In this document: piece by piece, positions 1 through 6,367 of the stretch
How the letters are laid out: each line of letters begins with the position of its first letter
Position numbering within the stretch: position 1 is the first letter of the stretch
NCBI GenBank assembly: GCA_030620255.1
Contig: JAUXFB010000087.1
Span: 1 to 6,367 of the forward strand
DNA from: Candidatus Aminicenantota bacterium
GTDB taxonomy: Bacteria; Acidobacteriota; Aminicenantia; UBA2199
Length of the DNA: 6,367 nt
Direction of reading: 5' to 3'
The notes under the pieces: model-generated
Databases searched by the model: none
What the model was told of the DNA's origin: nothing
What the model saw: the letters and a program-made list of their open reading frames with translations, nothing else
Made by a program: the position numbers and the translations under genes

Positions 1-684
1 CATTTCAATTGATTGCTTGAAATAAAACTGAGCTTTTTCAAGCTCCTGTTTATTCAAATATATTCCACCAATAGCTCCCAGAGCTTTTGCTGCTGTTGAT
101 ATGTCTTTCTTTTCCTTTGCCTTTTTAATAACCTCTTCATAAATCTCAATTGCCTTATGCAGGTCCCCTTTTTCTCTATAACAATCACCTATCTTATAGC
201 TAATTTGATAAACATCCGGTGCTTTTTCTATGACCTTTTGAAATGCAGTGATTGCTTCATCATACTTTTTTTCTTTATATAATTCATTTCCCTTTTTAAG
301 GAATTCCACAAGATCTTCACTTACAACAGCTTTGTCCATTGCTTTTAATTTCAGAATAACAGGTGGATTTTTTGACAATTGCCTTACAAAAACAAGAGTA
401 TTTGTCGGTACATACCCATCTGCTGAAGCTGTGACTCTGAATTTTCCAGTTCCAAGTGCAATAACTGACCATACACCTTTTTTGTCTGTTGTTGTTTCAA
501 ATTTCGTTATCTCATCCTCAAACAGCAATACTACTTTTGCATTTTTAATCGGGTTTTCAGCTTCATCAAGCACCTTACCTTTAAGTCTTCCTTTGCCTCT
601 GCTCTTCTGAGCATATAATGGATTTAGCAATAAAACTGAAAATAAAACTATTGCAATAAAGATCTGAAATTTCCTGTATTTCAT
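1..684 (-). CDS. Exported carboxypeptidase-regulatory-like/TPR protein, C-terminus beyond the window
   Basis: This open frame has no stop before the window edge, so 228 N-terminal residues are visible and the C-terminus is missing. The start is the ATG at 684, five bases after a GGAGG site. Residues 1-25 form a signal peptide: basic MKYRK, a hydrophobic core, and likely cleavage after LYA (residue 25). Residues about 32-113 resemble a carboxypeptidase-regulatory-like beta-sandwich, with GRLKGKVLDEAENPIKNAKV at the start, a TTTDKKGVWSV turn and a VTASADGYVP strand. From about 125 to the edge there are roughly three TPR units, for example GNELYKEKKYDEAITAFQKV and the repeat around GDCYREKGDLHKAIEIYEEV. 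It is likely periplasmic or outer-membrane associated and acts by protein-protein binding; no catalytic residues are seen. It starts 25 bases after the GWxTD lipoprotein gene and is probably its operon partner. The domain assignments are firm; the function is unknown. Confidence 0.88.
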   Translation of the reverse strand, partial: MKYRKFQIFIAIVLFSVLLLNPLYAQKSRGKGRLKGKVLDEAENPIKNAKVVLLFEDEITKFETTTDKKGVWSVIALGTGKFRVTASADGYVPTNTLVFVRQLSKNPPVILKLKAMDKAVVSEDLVEFLKKGNELYKEKKYDEAITAFQKVIEKAPDVYQISYKIGDCYREKGDLHKAIEIYEEVIKKAKEKKDISTAAKALGAIGGIYLNKQELEKAQFYFKQSIEM

Positions 685-689
685 ATTTA

Positions 690-694
690 CCTCC
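690..694 (-). promoter_or_regulatory. Shine-Dalgarno site of the regulatory-like/TPR gene
   Basis: GGAGG on the minus strand lies five bases upstream of the ATG at 684, in the 25-base gap after the stop of the preceding gene. It fixes the start of this edge-truncated gene and supports translation from a shared transcript. Confidence 0.8.
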
Positions 695-709
695 ATAATA
701 TAATTTTTT

Positions 710-1642
710 TTATTTAATTTTCATTTTCAAAGTTTTTTCAGCTTTTTTCTTATCATATGAATTTTCTAATTTCAATTTTAATGTATAATTTCCTGGGGCT
801 AAATTTATATCTAATAACTCTTTTATTAAATAATATTTCTCAAGCTTCTCTAAATCTTCTTTTGTAATAGAAATTAAATAAGATTTTTCAAAATTCCACA
901 CTCTTTTGTTTTTAGTTTTAAAAATTTCTATAAAAAGGTTAATAGAGGTTTGAAACTTCTTTCCCTCATCCTTTACCTTAAAAGATATCACTTCATACGG
1001 GATTGAAACCTGAAACTTAGTTTTCCCATTCTTTAATTTATCCATCTTAAATTTAAAATCAAAAATGAGTTTTTCTTTTATAGCATCCCGGTTTAATACC
1101 ATTCCTGCTTTTGTTAATTCAATCATGTGATAATTACTTAAAGGTACGAGATCATAACTGCCTGATCTATGCTTATCAACAAACAGAACCGGGAAATACC
1201 CATAATACCATATCTCTACTGGAGGTTCATAAAATGAATATCCCATAGGATATACCTGTCTGTTATCAGGTGCACCTAACATGATATAAACACGCCCCCT
1301 ATCACTCAGCCATCCATTTCGCCCTCCGCTTGTAAATAGTCTGTTCGATTCTTCAATACGTGATAAATATGTCTCTTTATATATATTTCTTTCAGTTTCA
1401 GGCTCAGGGTCTCTCTTTTTCCAAAAATCTATTTTAAATTGCTCTCTTTCTATATCTGAAATATTCAAAAAGATCTTTTTCTCCTGTTTTGTGATAATAT
1501 ACCTGGCAACAGATAAAAACTCTTTATCTTTGTGGGGTAAATTTTTTCTCAGTTTATATTGCTGAGAACATGCTATCTGGAAAAAAATAATACCAATAGA
1601 TATAATTAAAATATTCCTATTTTTTCTTTTCCTTTTTTTCAT
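710..1642 (-). CDS. GWxTD-domain protein, probable lipoprotein
   Basis: A 310-residue protein. The N-terminus is strongly basic (MKKRKRKNRN), followed by a hydrophobic stretch (residues 11-24) and FFQIACSQ with Cys25, so it is a probable lipoprotein anchored by Cys25. Gln at -3 is atypical for a lipobox, so an uncleaved anchor is possible. Residues about 40-180 are a GWxTD domain: FWKKRDPEPETERN at 73-86 and GWLSDRGRVYIMLGAP at 110-125, with Ser in place of the Thr of the motif name. An EIWYYG block follows at 143-148. Residues about 195-308 are beta-rich and end in APGNYTLKLKLENSYDKKK, matching the equivalent region of the upstream 693-residue paralogue. It lacks that protein's second beta region and TPRs. 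The start is supported by an AGGAAGG site; it lies inside the 3' end of the upstream gene (26-base overlap), suggesting translational coupling. The molecular function of GWxTD proteins is not established, and no catalytic motif is visible. Confidence 0.9.
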   Translation of the reverse strand: MKKRKRKNRNILIISIGIIFFQIACSQQYKLRKNLPHKDKEFLSVARYIITKQEKKIFLNISDIEREQFKIDFWKKRDPEPETERNIYKETYLSRIEESNRLFTSGGRNGWLSDRGRVYIMLGAPDNRQVYPMGYSFYEPPVEIWYYGYFPVLFVDKHRSGSYDLVPLSNYHMIELTKAGMVLNRDAIKEKLIFDFKFKMDKLKNGKTKFQVSIPYEVISFKVKDEGKKFQTSINLFIEIFKTKNKRVWNFEKSYLISITKEDLEKLEKYYLIKELLDINLAPGNYTLKLKLENSYDKKKAEKTLKMKIK

Positions 1643-3698
1643 AATTGCCTTCCTTTAATTTTAATACTAAATTCTTAATTTTCTCCTGGTTTGGATCCTC
1701 CTGTAAAGACATGTCCAAAAATTTAATAGCTTCCTTTTTATTTCCAACATTTAAATAACAGTGTGACAATGCATTCAAAACATTTATGTTCATACCAAGA
1801 TGAGTAAGGTATTCTCCATAAAAATTGATTGCTTCCTGATATTTCTTCAATCCATGCAATGCTCGGGCTTTAATTAACAAAAACTTGTTCCTTTCAGTAC
1901 CTGCCAGGAATGGTTTAGCAATCTGCTCAATTTTGCTATATTCTCTTAATCTCAAAAGAACACGGCAAAAATCAATAGCATATCTTAATGATAAGGGATT
2001 ATAAGAAAAGGATTTTTCAAAAAGGTTTTTAGCTTGTTTAAAATCTTTCTTATTGAAATATTGATTACCTAAAATATTAAACTTCTCAGATTTATAAGTC
2101 TTACTCATAGGAAGAAAAAGAATCCAGGGCCTTTTTAACTTTAAAGGTGCAATATAAAATTCAGAGTTTTCTTCCAACACTTTATTCTTATTCTCATTAT
2201 ATACAGAAACCTTAACAGAATAATAATCACATAAAAAGTTCTTTAAGGGGACCTTTTCTAAAAAATTCATATTTTTATAGCCTCTTATATTTTTCTCCAT
2301 AGAAAAAACGACTTTTTTATCTTTATCCTTAATGATTTTATATTTAATTATACCCTTTTTCTCAAATTCAGAAGATAGACCTTTAATTTGAAACCATATA
2401 AAAAGTGTATCAATAGAATTAAAATCATTTCTTGGAGAGGGTACAAGCTGAATATCGTCAAGCACAAAAGGCTTTAATCTTCCCTTATATTTTATGTTAT
2501 CAATTGCACGATTTGCAAGTATTATTGAGCTCATCTGAGGTCCATTAATATCAGATACAATCAAATCACCCTCAGTTGAAGTAAACTCTTTACTGACTGT
2601 ATTCATAAGCAGGATATTATATTTGTAATTACCCTTTATCAAAGGAAACATATCCTGAAAACTGAACAGCTTATTTTGAATATTTTCAAGTTTTGAAACC
2701 TCTAATTTTATTGGAATCTTTTTAGTAAATTGATAAATTGTTCTATTATTCATATCAGTAACCCTACCATTTATCTCAAGGTTTGTATATAAATAGCCTT
2801 CATAACGCTCTAAAGAAAGTTTTTTTGGCTCAATTAAATAGTGAACAAAATTTGTACCTGATTTATCTTTAAATACTTTTATCATTGAATGATTATCAAT
2901 GTAATTGATCATTTGCTCAACCTTTACAATACCTCTATATTTTAGTATCTTATCAGCATAGGAATCATTTACCTTCTTTGTTGGTGCATGTGGAATTTTA
3001 GATGCAATAAGCAATTCTGAGGAAATAGATGGCGAAACAGCATATCTACTCTCACTTGGAATCAAAGTTAATGAGGTCCTGGCTACAATAGGTTCAATTT
3101 CATACAACTCATTATAAGCTCTGGTATAATCCAATACATCTCCCATATAATTTGTAAGAAGCCCTGCAGGTCCATATTTAACAGGACTATACAACACATA
3201 TTCACCTATTCCATCTTTTTTAAAAAACACAACATTAAATGAATTTGGCAATCCATATTCCACTTTTCCCGAATAAAACCATATAATAGTAGGATACATT
3301 CCTGTTTTGTTTACAAATCTATCTATTTGATTTGCTTGGCCAAGAATTATATGTATACGCCCCATATCTGATCTCCAACCAGGACCCGGTGCTTCATGCC
3401 CATACCATCTGTTTGCATATTCTATTCTTTTATAATGTTCTATTTTAAACTCATTTTCTTCAGTATTCGGGTTTGGGTCTCTTTGTTTCCAGAAAGCCTT
3501 CATAAAAACATCACGCTCTCTATCTGTTTTTAATAAGAGAAATACCCTCTTTTCCATAGGAGTTATTATATATACAACCTCTTTTTCAAACCAATCTCTA
3601 TATCTCTTAGGTAAATCCTTTAATTTGTTTTTAGCATAAGCAAGATTTAAAGGAATAATTAAAATAATTATTATCAGACAAATAATAGCTCTTTTCAT
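1617..3698 (-). CDS. Exported GWxTD-domain protein with C-terminal TPRs
   Basis: A 693-residue protein. Residues 1-22 are a signal peptide (MKRAI, an Ile/Leu-rich core, probable cleavage after AYA at 22). Residues about 28-210 are a GWxTD domain: VVYIITPMEKRVFLLL near 41-56, FWKQRDPNPNTEENE at 69-83, GWRSDMGRIHIILG at 107-120 (Ser for Thr), YPTIIWFYSG at 135-144, and NVVFFKKDGIGEYVLYSP after it. Residues about 250-382 are beta-rich, ending near KGNYKYNILLMNTVSKEFTS. Residues about 405-517 look like a second beta-sandwich. Residues about 537-672 hold TPR-like helices, including GNQYFNKKDFKQAKNLFEKS and ALHGLKKYQEAINFYGEYL. The C-terminus is Lys/Glu-rich. It is probably periplasmic, a scaffold by its TPRs. 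It is the first gene after a terminator and apparently leads a three-gene operon. The start is an ATG eight bases after AGGAG. The architecture closely recalls proteins I know from Acidobacteriota/Aminicenantes genomes; the biochemical role is unknown. Confidence 0.92.
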   Translation of the reverse strand: MKRAIICLIIIILIIPLNLAYAKNKLKDLPKRYRDWFEKEVVYIITPMEKRVFLLLKTDRERDVFMKAFWKQRDPNPNTEENEFKIEHYKRIEYANRWYGHEAPGPGWRSDMGRIHIILGQANQIDRFVNKTGMYPTIIWFYSGKVEYGLPNSFNVVFFKKDGIGEYVLYSPVKYGPAGLLTNYMGDVLDYTRAYNELYEIEPIVARTSLTLIPSESRYAVSPSISSELLIASKIPHAPTKKVNDSYADKILKYRGIVKVEQMINYIDNHSMIKVFKDKSGTNFVHYLIEPKKLSLERYEGYLYTNLEINGRVTDMNNRTIYQFTKKIPIKLEVSKLENIQNKLFSFQDMFPLIKGNYKYNILLMNTVSKEFTSTEGDLIVSDINGPQMSSIILANRAIDNIKYKGRLKPFVLDDIQLVPSPRNDFNSIDTLFIWFQIKGLSSEFEKKGIIKYKIIKDKDKKVVFSMEKNIRGYKNMNFLEKVPLKNFLCDYYSVKVSVYNENKNKVLEENSEFYIAPLKLKRPWILFLPMSKTYKSEKFNILGNQYFNKKDFKQAKNLFEKSFSYNPLSLRYAIDFCRVLLRLREYSKIEQIAKPFLAGTERNKFLLIKARALHGLKKYQEAINFYGEYLTHLGMNINVLNALSHCYLNVGNKKEAIKFLDMSLQEDPNQEKIKNLVLKLKEGNYEKKEKKK
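1648..1656 (-). promoter_or_regulatory. Shine-Dalgarno site inside the upstream GWxTD gene
   Basis: AAAGGAAGG on the minus strand ends five bases before the ATG at 1642. It lies wholly within the last codons of the 693-residue GWxTD gene, so ribosomes finishing that gene pass over it. It supports the chosen start and coupled translation of the two paralogues. Confidence 0.75.
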
Positions 3699-3706
3699 AT
3701 ATAAAA

Positions 3707-3711
3707 CTCCT
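3707..3711 (-). promoter_or_regulatory. Shine-Dalgarno site of the first operon gene
   Basis: AGGAG on the minus strand sits eight bases upstream of the ATG at 3698. Four of its five bases belong to one arm of a 9-bp inverted repeat (3708-3716 with 3772-3780), so it could be masked by base pairing if the distal arm is present in the transcript. Confidence 0.75.
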
Positions 3712-3780
3712 GAAAAAATATCTTATCATAAAAAATGGATAATTAAAAGTATAATTTGGCTTATAGATTAATTTTCAGGA
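3708..3780. repeat. 9-bp inverted repeat flanking the operon leader
   Basis: TCCTGAAAA at 3708-3716 is the exact reverse complement of TTTTCAGGA at 3772-3780, with 55 bases between the arms. The gene-proximal arm overlaps the Shine-Dalgarno sequence of the GWxTD/TPR gene; the distal arm lies ten bases from the terminator region. It could be an RNA stem that hides the ribosome binding site, a protein-binding site flanking a promoter, or chance in AT-rich DNA. The match is seen directly; any role is inferred. Confidence 0.4.
3748..3753 (-). promoter_or_regulatory. Possible -10 element of the GWxTD operon
   Basis: TATACT on the minus strand matches five of six bases of the sigma-70-type TATAAT consensus and lies about 50 bases before the ATG at 3698, downstream of the terminator, where a promoter is expected. 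No convincing -35 box lies 16-18 bases upstream, and such hexamers are common in AT-rich DNA. The organism may also use a different promoter consensus. Low confidence. Confidence 0.22.
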
Positions 3781-3789
3781 TTGGAATGC

Positions 3790-3821
3790 AAAAAAAAAGC
3801 CCCCCGGAAAACCGGGGGGCT
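3790..3821 (-). terminator. Strong intrinsic terminator, potentially bidirectional
   Basis: A perfect 10-bp stem (3798-3807 with 3812-3821) contains a run of six C opposite six G and closes a four-base loop (TTTT on the minus strand). Read on the minus strand it is followed by nine T, the classic rho-independent form, 32 bases after the stop of the TonB-dependent receptor gene. On the plus strand the stem is also followed by a T-rich tract (3823-3832), so it could stop transcription in both directions, although no plus-strand gene is seen here. It separates the receptor transcript from the GWxTD operon. Confidence 0.93.
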
Positions 3822-3853
3822 CTTTTTATATTTTTCATTTATTCTATTTCAGA

Positions 3854-6367
3854 TTAGAATACGAACTTTAAACCAAGTCTTGCTGAAATTGGAGGGAAGT
3901 ATTCACACTCTTTCATGAATTTCGGATCTGGTCTTAGACCATAGTCACTGAGCTGCCATGAATTTGCAAGAAGATCAGCATCTGATACTGGTACATTCTG
4001 CTCAGAAGGCATATTCATAATTCTACGTGCTGTTTTAACATCAAATACATTATCAACATTCAAACTTACAACCAATTTGTTTGATCCAATCTTTAATGCA
4101 TATTCAATATAAAGATCTGCCCACATTAAGAATGAAGTTCTTCCAAGATCTCCCCTGTTAAATGGGAAATATCCATCAGCCCACACCTGGTATTCTGTAG
4201 AAACCGGAGTTCCGGTCATTGCACTTGCTGTAGCACCAATAGTTAATCCAAATGGGAATACATATGAACCATAAGCCTTGAACTGATGTGTCCTGTCTGT
4301 TGCCAATGGACCATCAATTTTATTCAATTCTTTGTCAAAAGCTAAGAACCAGATATCAAAATAACGTTCAACATTTGGAGAGTTTCTACCCAATTCATCA
4401 GAACTTGCAAGTCCCGAATAATTACCTGTTAACCTGCTCCATGTATATGAAGCTCCGCCCCACCAGTTATTGCTGAACTTTTTCTCTATTCCTAAATTAA
4501 CTGCCCAGTATTCTCTATCTGCTTTTGGAGTATCTGGGAAATCATTGGAAAATTTACCGCCATTCTTTTCAGTTAATGACCAGCCATATCCTGGATTACA
4601 TGTATAATACATCTCACCTGCAGGAGTCACAACACCAACATCTTCGATTGCATATCTTAAATGTTTATTAACAATACGAAGTGTTACTGCTACATTTTCC
4701 ATGATCTTTTTCTCAGCACCAACAACTATTTCCTGCTGACTCATTGGTTTTAAATCAGTATCTGTTGAATCAAAGGATGGAATACGCCAATCAATAGTGG
4801 TTAAATGTGTTCCCGGGTAATATCCATTTATGCCAATCTCATCCCATTTGTATGTATCAAGAGTAAAATATGAACTCTTCCACTTAAATCCACCATATGA
4901 ACCTTCTGCCATTTCAAGTTTCATAACATCAAAGAAAAGTCCATAACTACCATAAACCTTTAAACTTGAATCCCCGTACACATCATAAACAAATCCGATT
5001 CTTGGAGCAATCTTATCTCCAAAACCGAATTCAACAGGTGGATATGCATATTCTGGAAGATCACTGAATGAAGGAATATCCTCTTTTTCAGCTCTTACAC
5101 CAAGATTAATAGTAAATTTATAACCAATTGTCCAGCTGTCCTGTAAATATAATGCCCAGCGTGTTGAATTTGGATTTGCACAAGTACCAAATACAGGATT
5201 ATCATGTGCTGGATCCTGACCTCTTACTCCATATATTCCATATGTACCTGGAGCATAATTTACACCAGCCCATGAAAGTGTTGAACCCCAGCCAAACAGG
5301 ATATAAGGATTTGTATATGAATTATCAACATCTGTTTCAATCCTTACCCACTGAACTCCTGCCTTGATTGAATGTTCTCCTCCTGCTGTTAAATAGTAGT
5401 TAAAATCAAGATTAGCACTTGCTCTCTCACGAATCCTCTTCTTTGTTTCATAACCCGCATCATAACTATAATTAACATAACCATAAGGTCTCTGATACGC
5501 ATCTGGAATTTCTAAAGCAGTTCCATCAAAATGGTGTGTAGATGTATAGTAATAAGCAGGTGCTTCATTTAAAAATCTCCATCTTGGCACTGATTGTGTT
5601 ACAAGCTGATTTTTCACATCTGTGTGGAAGAATCCACCTCTTAAACTGATAAGTAAATTCTTACCAACTACATAATCCATTGAACCAGTTGCTGTCCAGT
5701 TTGGATAATCAAATCCATAATCTGCATATACATCTGAAGAATCTCCTGCACCTGATCTGCCCGGGACTGATCCTCTATACTTATGCCAGTTGTTTATATA
5801 ACCTAATGAAATACGAACATCCTTAAATGGCTGTGCTGTCATCTTAGCACTATAATTTAGATAAGTATATTTCTGTGTATAATCACCTTCTGGAATATCA
5901 CCACTTAACCATTCAACATGTCTTACCCGTTTTGTAAATACTGGTAAGAAAGCTCCGAAAAACCATATCTTGTCCTTTAGAATATATCCACCTACATTAA
6001 ACCCAACTTCCATCCTGTCATACTTATCCTTTCCATACTCATCCTGATAATTAATATATTCAGCTATGCTGTAGTCCAATGGATTATTACGGAGAACGTC
6101 TCTCTCTTTTCCATTAAGTTTACTACCACTGTAATAACCAATTAGTTCACCATGAAATTCATTTCCACCTGAACGTGTTATAACATTGATAACTCCTCCC
6201 ATTGCTCCGCCGAATTCTGCTGCATATCCACTTGACTTTACCTGTACCTCATCTACAAACTCATATGCTGCACTCTGTGCCGATGTACCACCATAAAGTT
6301 CAGTTGTATCCATTCCATCAATATAGAACTGATTCTCTGCTCCTGATGCCCCATCAATTGATATACC
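3854..6367 (-). CDS. TonB-dependent outer-membrane receptor, Oar-like, N-terminus beyond the window
   Basis: The frame is open to the right edge, giving 837 visible residues. The Met encoded at 6313 is internal: 18 in-frame codons precede it (GISIDGASGAENQFYIDG), and they belong to the plug domain, so the true start lies outside. Residues 1 to about 75 are the end of a TonB plug, with EVQVKSSGYAAEFGGAMGG followed by VINVITRSGGNEFHG. The remainder is a large 22-strand-type beta-barrel rich in Tyr, Trp and Gly. It carries blocks typical of Oar-like receptors: QQEIVVGAEKKIMENVAVTL near 542-562, ATDRTHQFKAYGSYVFPFG near 690, and GRTSFLMWADLYIEYAL near 742-757. It ends in ARLGLKFVF, with the terminal aromatic expected for outer-membrane insertion. 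It should import or bind a substrate using TonB energy; the substrate cannot be told. No SusD-like partner follows, because a strong terminator comes 32 bases after the stop. An N-terminal carboxypeptidase-regulatory-like domain is expected but not visible. Confidence 0.93.
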   Translation of the reverse strand, partial: GISIDGASGAENQFYIDGMDTTELYGGTSAQSAAYEFVDEVQVKSSGYAAEFGGAMGGVINVITRSGGNEFHGELIGYYSGSKLNGKERDVLRNNPLDYSIAEYINYQDEYGKDKYDRMEVGFNVGGYILKDKIWFFGAFLPVFTKRVRHVEWLSGDIPEGDYTQKYTYLNYSAKMTAQPFKDVRISLGYINNWHKYRGSVPGRSGAGDSSDVYADYGFDYPNWTATGSMDYVVGKNLLISLRGGFFHTDVKNQLVTQSVPRWRFLNEAPAYYYTSTHHFDGTALEIPDAYQRPYGYVNYSYDAGYETKKRIRERASANLDFNYYLTAGGEHSIKAGVQWVRIETDVDNSYTNPYILFGWGSTLSWAGVNYAPGTYGIYGVRGQDPAHDNPVFGTCANPNSTRWALYLQDSWTIGYKFTINLGVRAEKEDIPSFSDLPEYAYPPVEFGFGDKIAPRIGFVYDVYGDSSLKVYGSYGLFFDVMKLEMAEGSYGGFKWKSSYFTLDTYKWDEIGINGYYPGTHLTTIDWRIPSFDSTDTDLKPMSQQEIVVGAEKKIMENVAVTLRIVNKHLRYAIEDVGVVTPAGEMYYTCNPGYGWSLTEKNGGKFSNDFPDTPKADREYWAVNLGIEKKFSNNWWGGASYTWSRLTGNYSGLASSDELGRNSPNVERYFDIWFLAFDKELNKIDGPLATDRTHQFKAYGSYVFPFGLTIGATASAMTGTPVSTEYQVWADGYFPFNRGDLGRTSFLMWADLYIEYALKIGSNKLVVSLNVDNVFDVKTARRIMNMPSEQNVPVSDADLLANSWQLSDYGLRPDPKFMKECEYFPPISARLGLKFVF

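Noticed and set aside
31..46. Perfect 6-bp hairpin with a GAAA loop on the minus strand followed by a T-rich stretch
   Set aside because: It lies within an in-frame TPR unit that continues past it, so termination there is unlikely; the symmetry comes from repeated Glu/Leu/Lys/Ala codons.
248..610. Open frame of 120 codons on the plus strand
   Set aside because: It lies fully antisense to the regulatory-like/TPR gene, whose minus-strand protein has a signal peptide, recognisable domains and a good ribosome binding site. The plus-strand product is Ser/Phe-rich low-complexity sequence typical of a shadow frame.
1630..1641. A AAA AAG heptamer as a programmed -1 frameshift site
   Set aside because: The -1 frame meets a stop after a few codons and does not enter the downstream gene, and no stimulatory stem was seen after it. 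It fits ordinary Lys/Glu codons in AT-rich DNA.
3699..3853. A small gene or riboswitch in the gap between the receptor and the GWxTD operon
   Set aside because: The gap is 155 bases, with the terminator taking the receptor-side portion. I saw no open frame with a ribosome binding site and no known riboswitch core.
4288..4476. Open frame on the plus strand inside the receptor gene
   Set aside because: It is antisense to well-conserved barrel sequence, the product resembles no family I know, and no start signal was evident.
5128..5367. Second plus-strand open frame inside the receptor gene
   Set aside because: It is antisense to the receptor barrel; the His/Leu/Tyr-rich product looks like the complement of Tyr- and Gly-rich coding sequence.
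6311..6313. ATG as the start of the receptor gene
   Set aside because: The frame stays open upstream to the window edge and encodes conserved plug-domain sequence. No signal peptide follows this Met, so it is an internal residue.

Overview
The window carries four protein-coding genes, all on the minus strand, so it is transcribed from high to low coordinates. The proteins point to a Gram-negative bacterium with an outer membrane: a TonB-dependent receptor with a beta-barrel ending in Phe-Val-Phe, and three proteins with export signals (one probably a lipoprotein). The two GWxTD-domain proteins, the Oar-like style of the receptor and the carboxypeptidase-regulatory-like plus TPR protein are a combination I associate with Acidobacteriota, especially Aminicenantes-like lineages. 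Bacteroidota or a related phylum is an alternative. The DNA is AT-rich. This placement is an inference from family resemblance; there is no rRNA or other marker gene here.

Layout in transcription order. (1) 6367-3854: the C-terminal 837 residues of a large TonB-dependent receptor, whose start lies outside the window. (2) 3853-3699: a 155-base intergenic gap with a very strong intrinsic terminator (3790-3821), followed by an AT-rich leader with a 9-bp inverted repeat, one arm of which covers the next gene's ribosome binding site. (3) 3698-1617: a 693-residue exported protein with an N-terminal GWxTD domain, beta-rich middle domains and C-terminal TPRs. (4) 1642-710: a 310-residue probable GWxTD lipoprotein, overlapping the previous gene by 26 bases. 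(5) 684-1: the first 228 residues of an exported protein with a carboxypeptidase-regulatory-like beta-sandwich followed by TPRs. It runs off the left edge.

Genes 3-5 look like one operon: they overlap or lie 25 bases apart, each has its own Shine-Dalgarno sequence, and they follow a terminator. The receptor appears to be a separate transcription unit that ends at the terminator. All four products are predicted to act in the envelope. The operon resembles an uncharacterised periplasmic or membrane-attached assembly, with two related GWxTD proteins and TPR scaffolds, but no enzymatic activity can be assigned from sequence. No tRNA, rRNA, CRISPR array, insertion sequence or phage gene was recognised. 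No gene-free stretch exceeds 300 bases.
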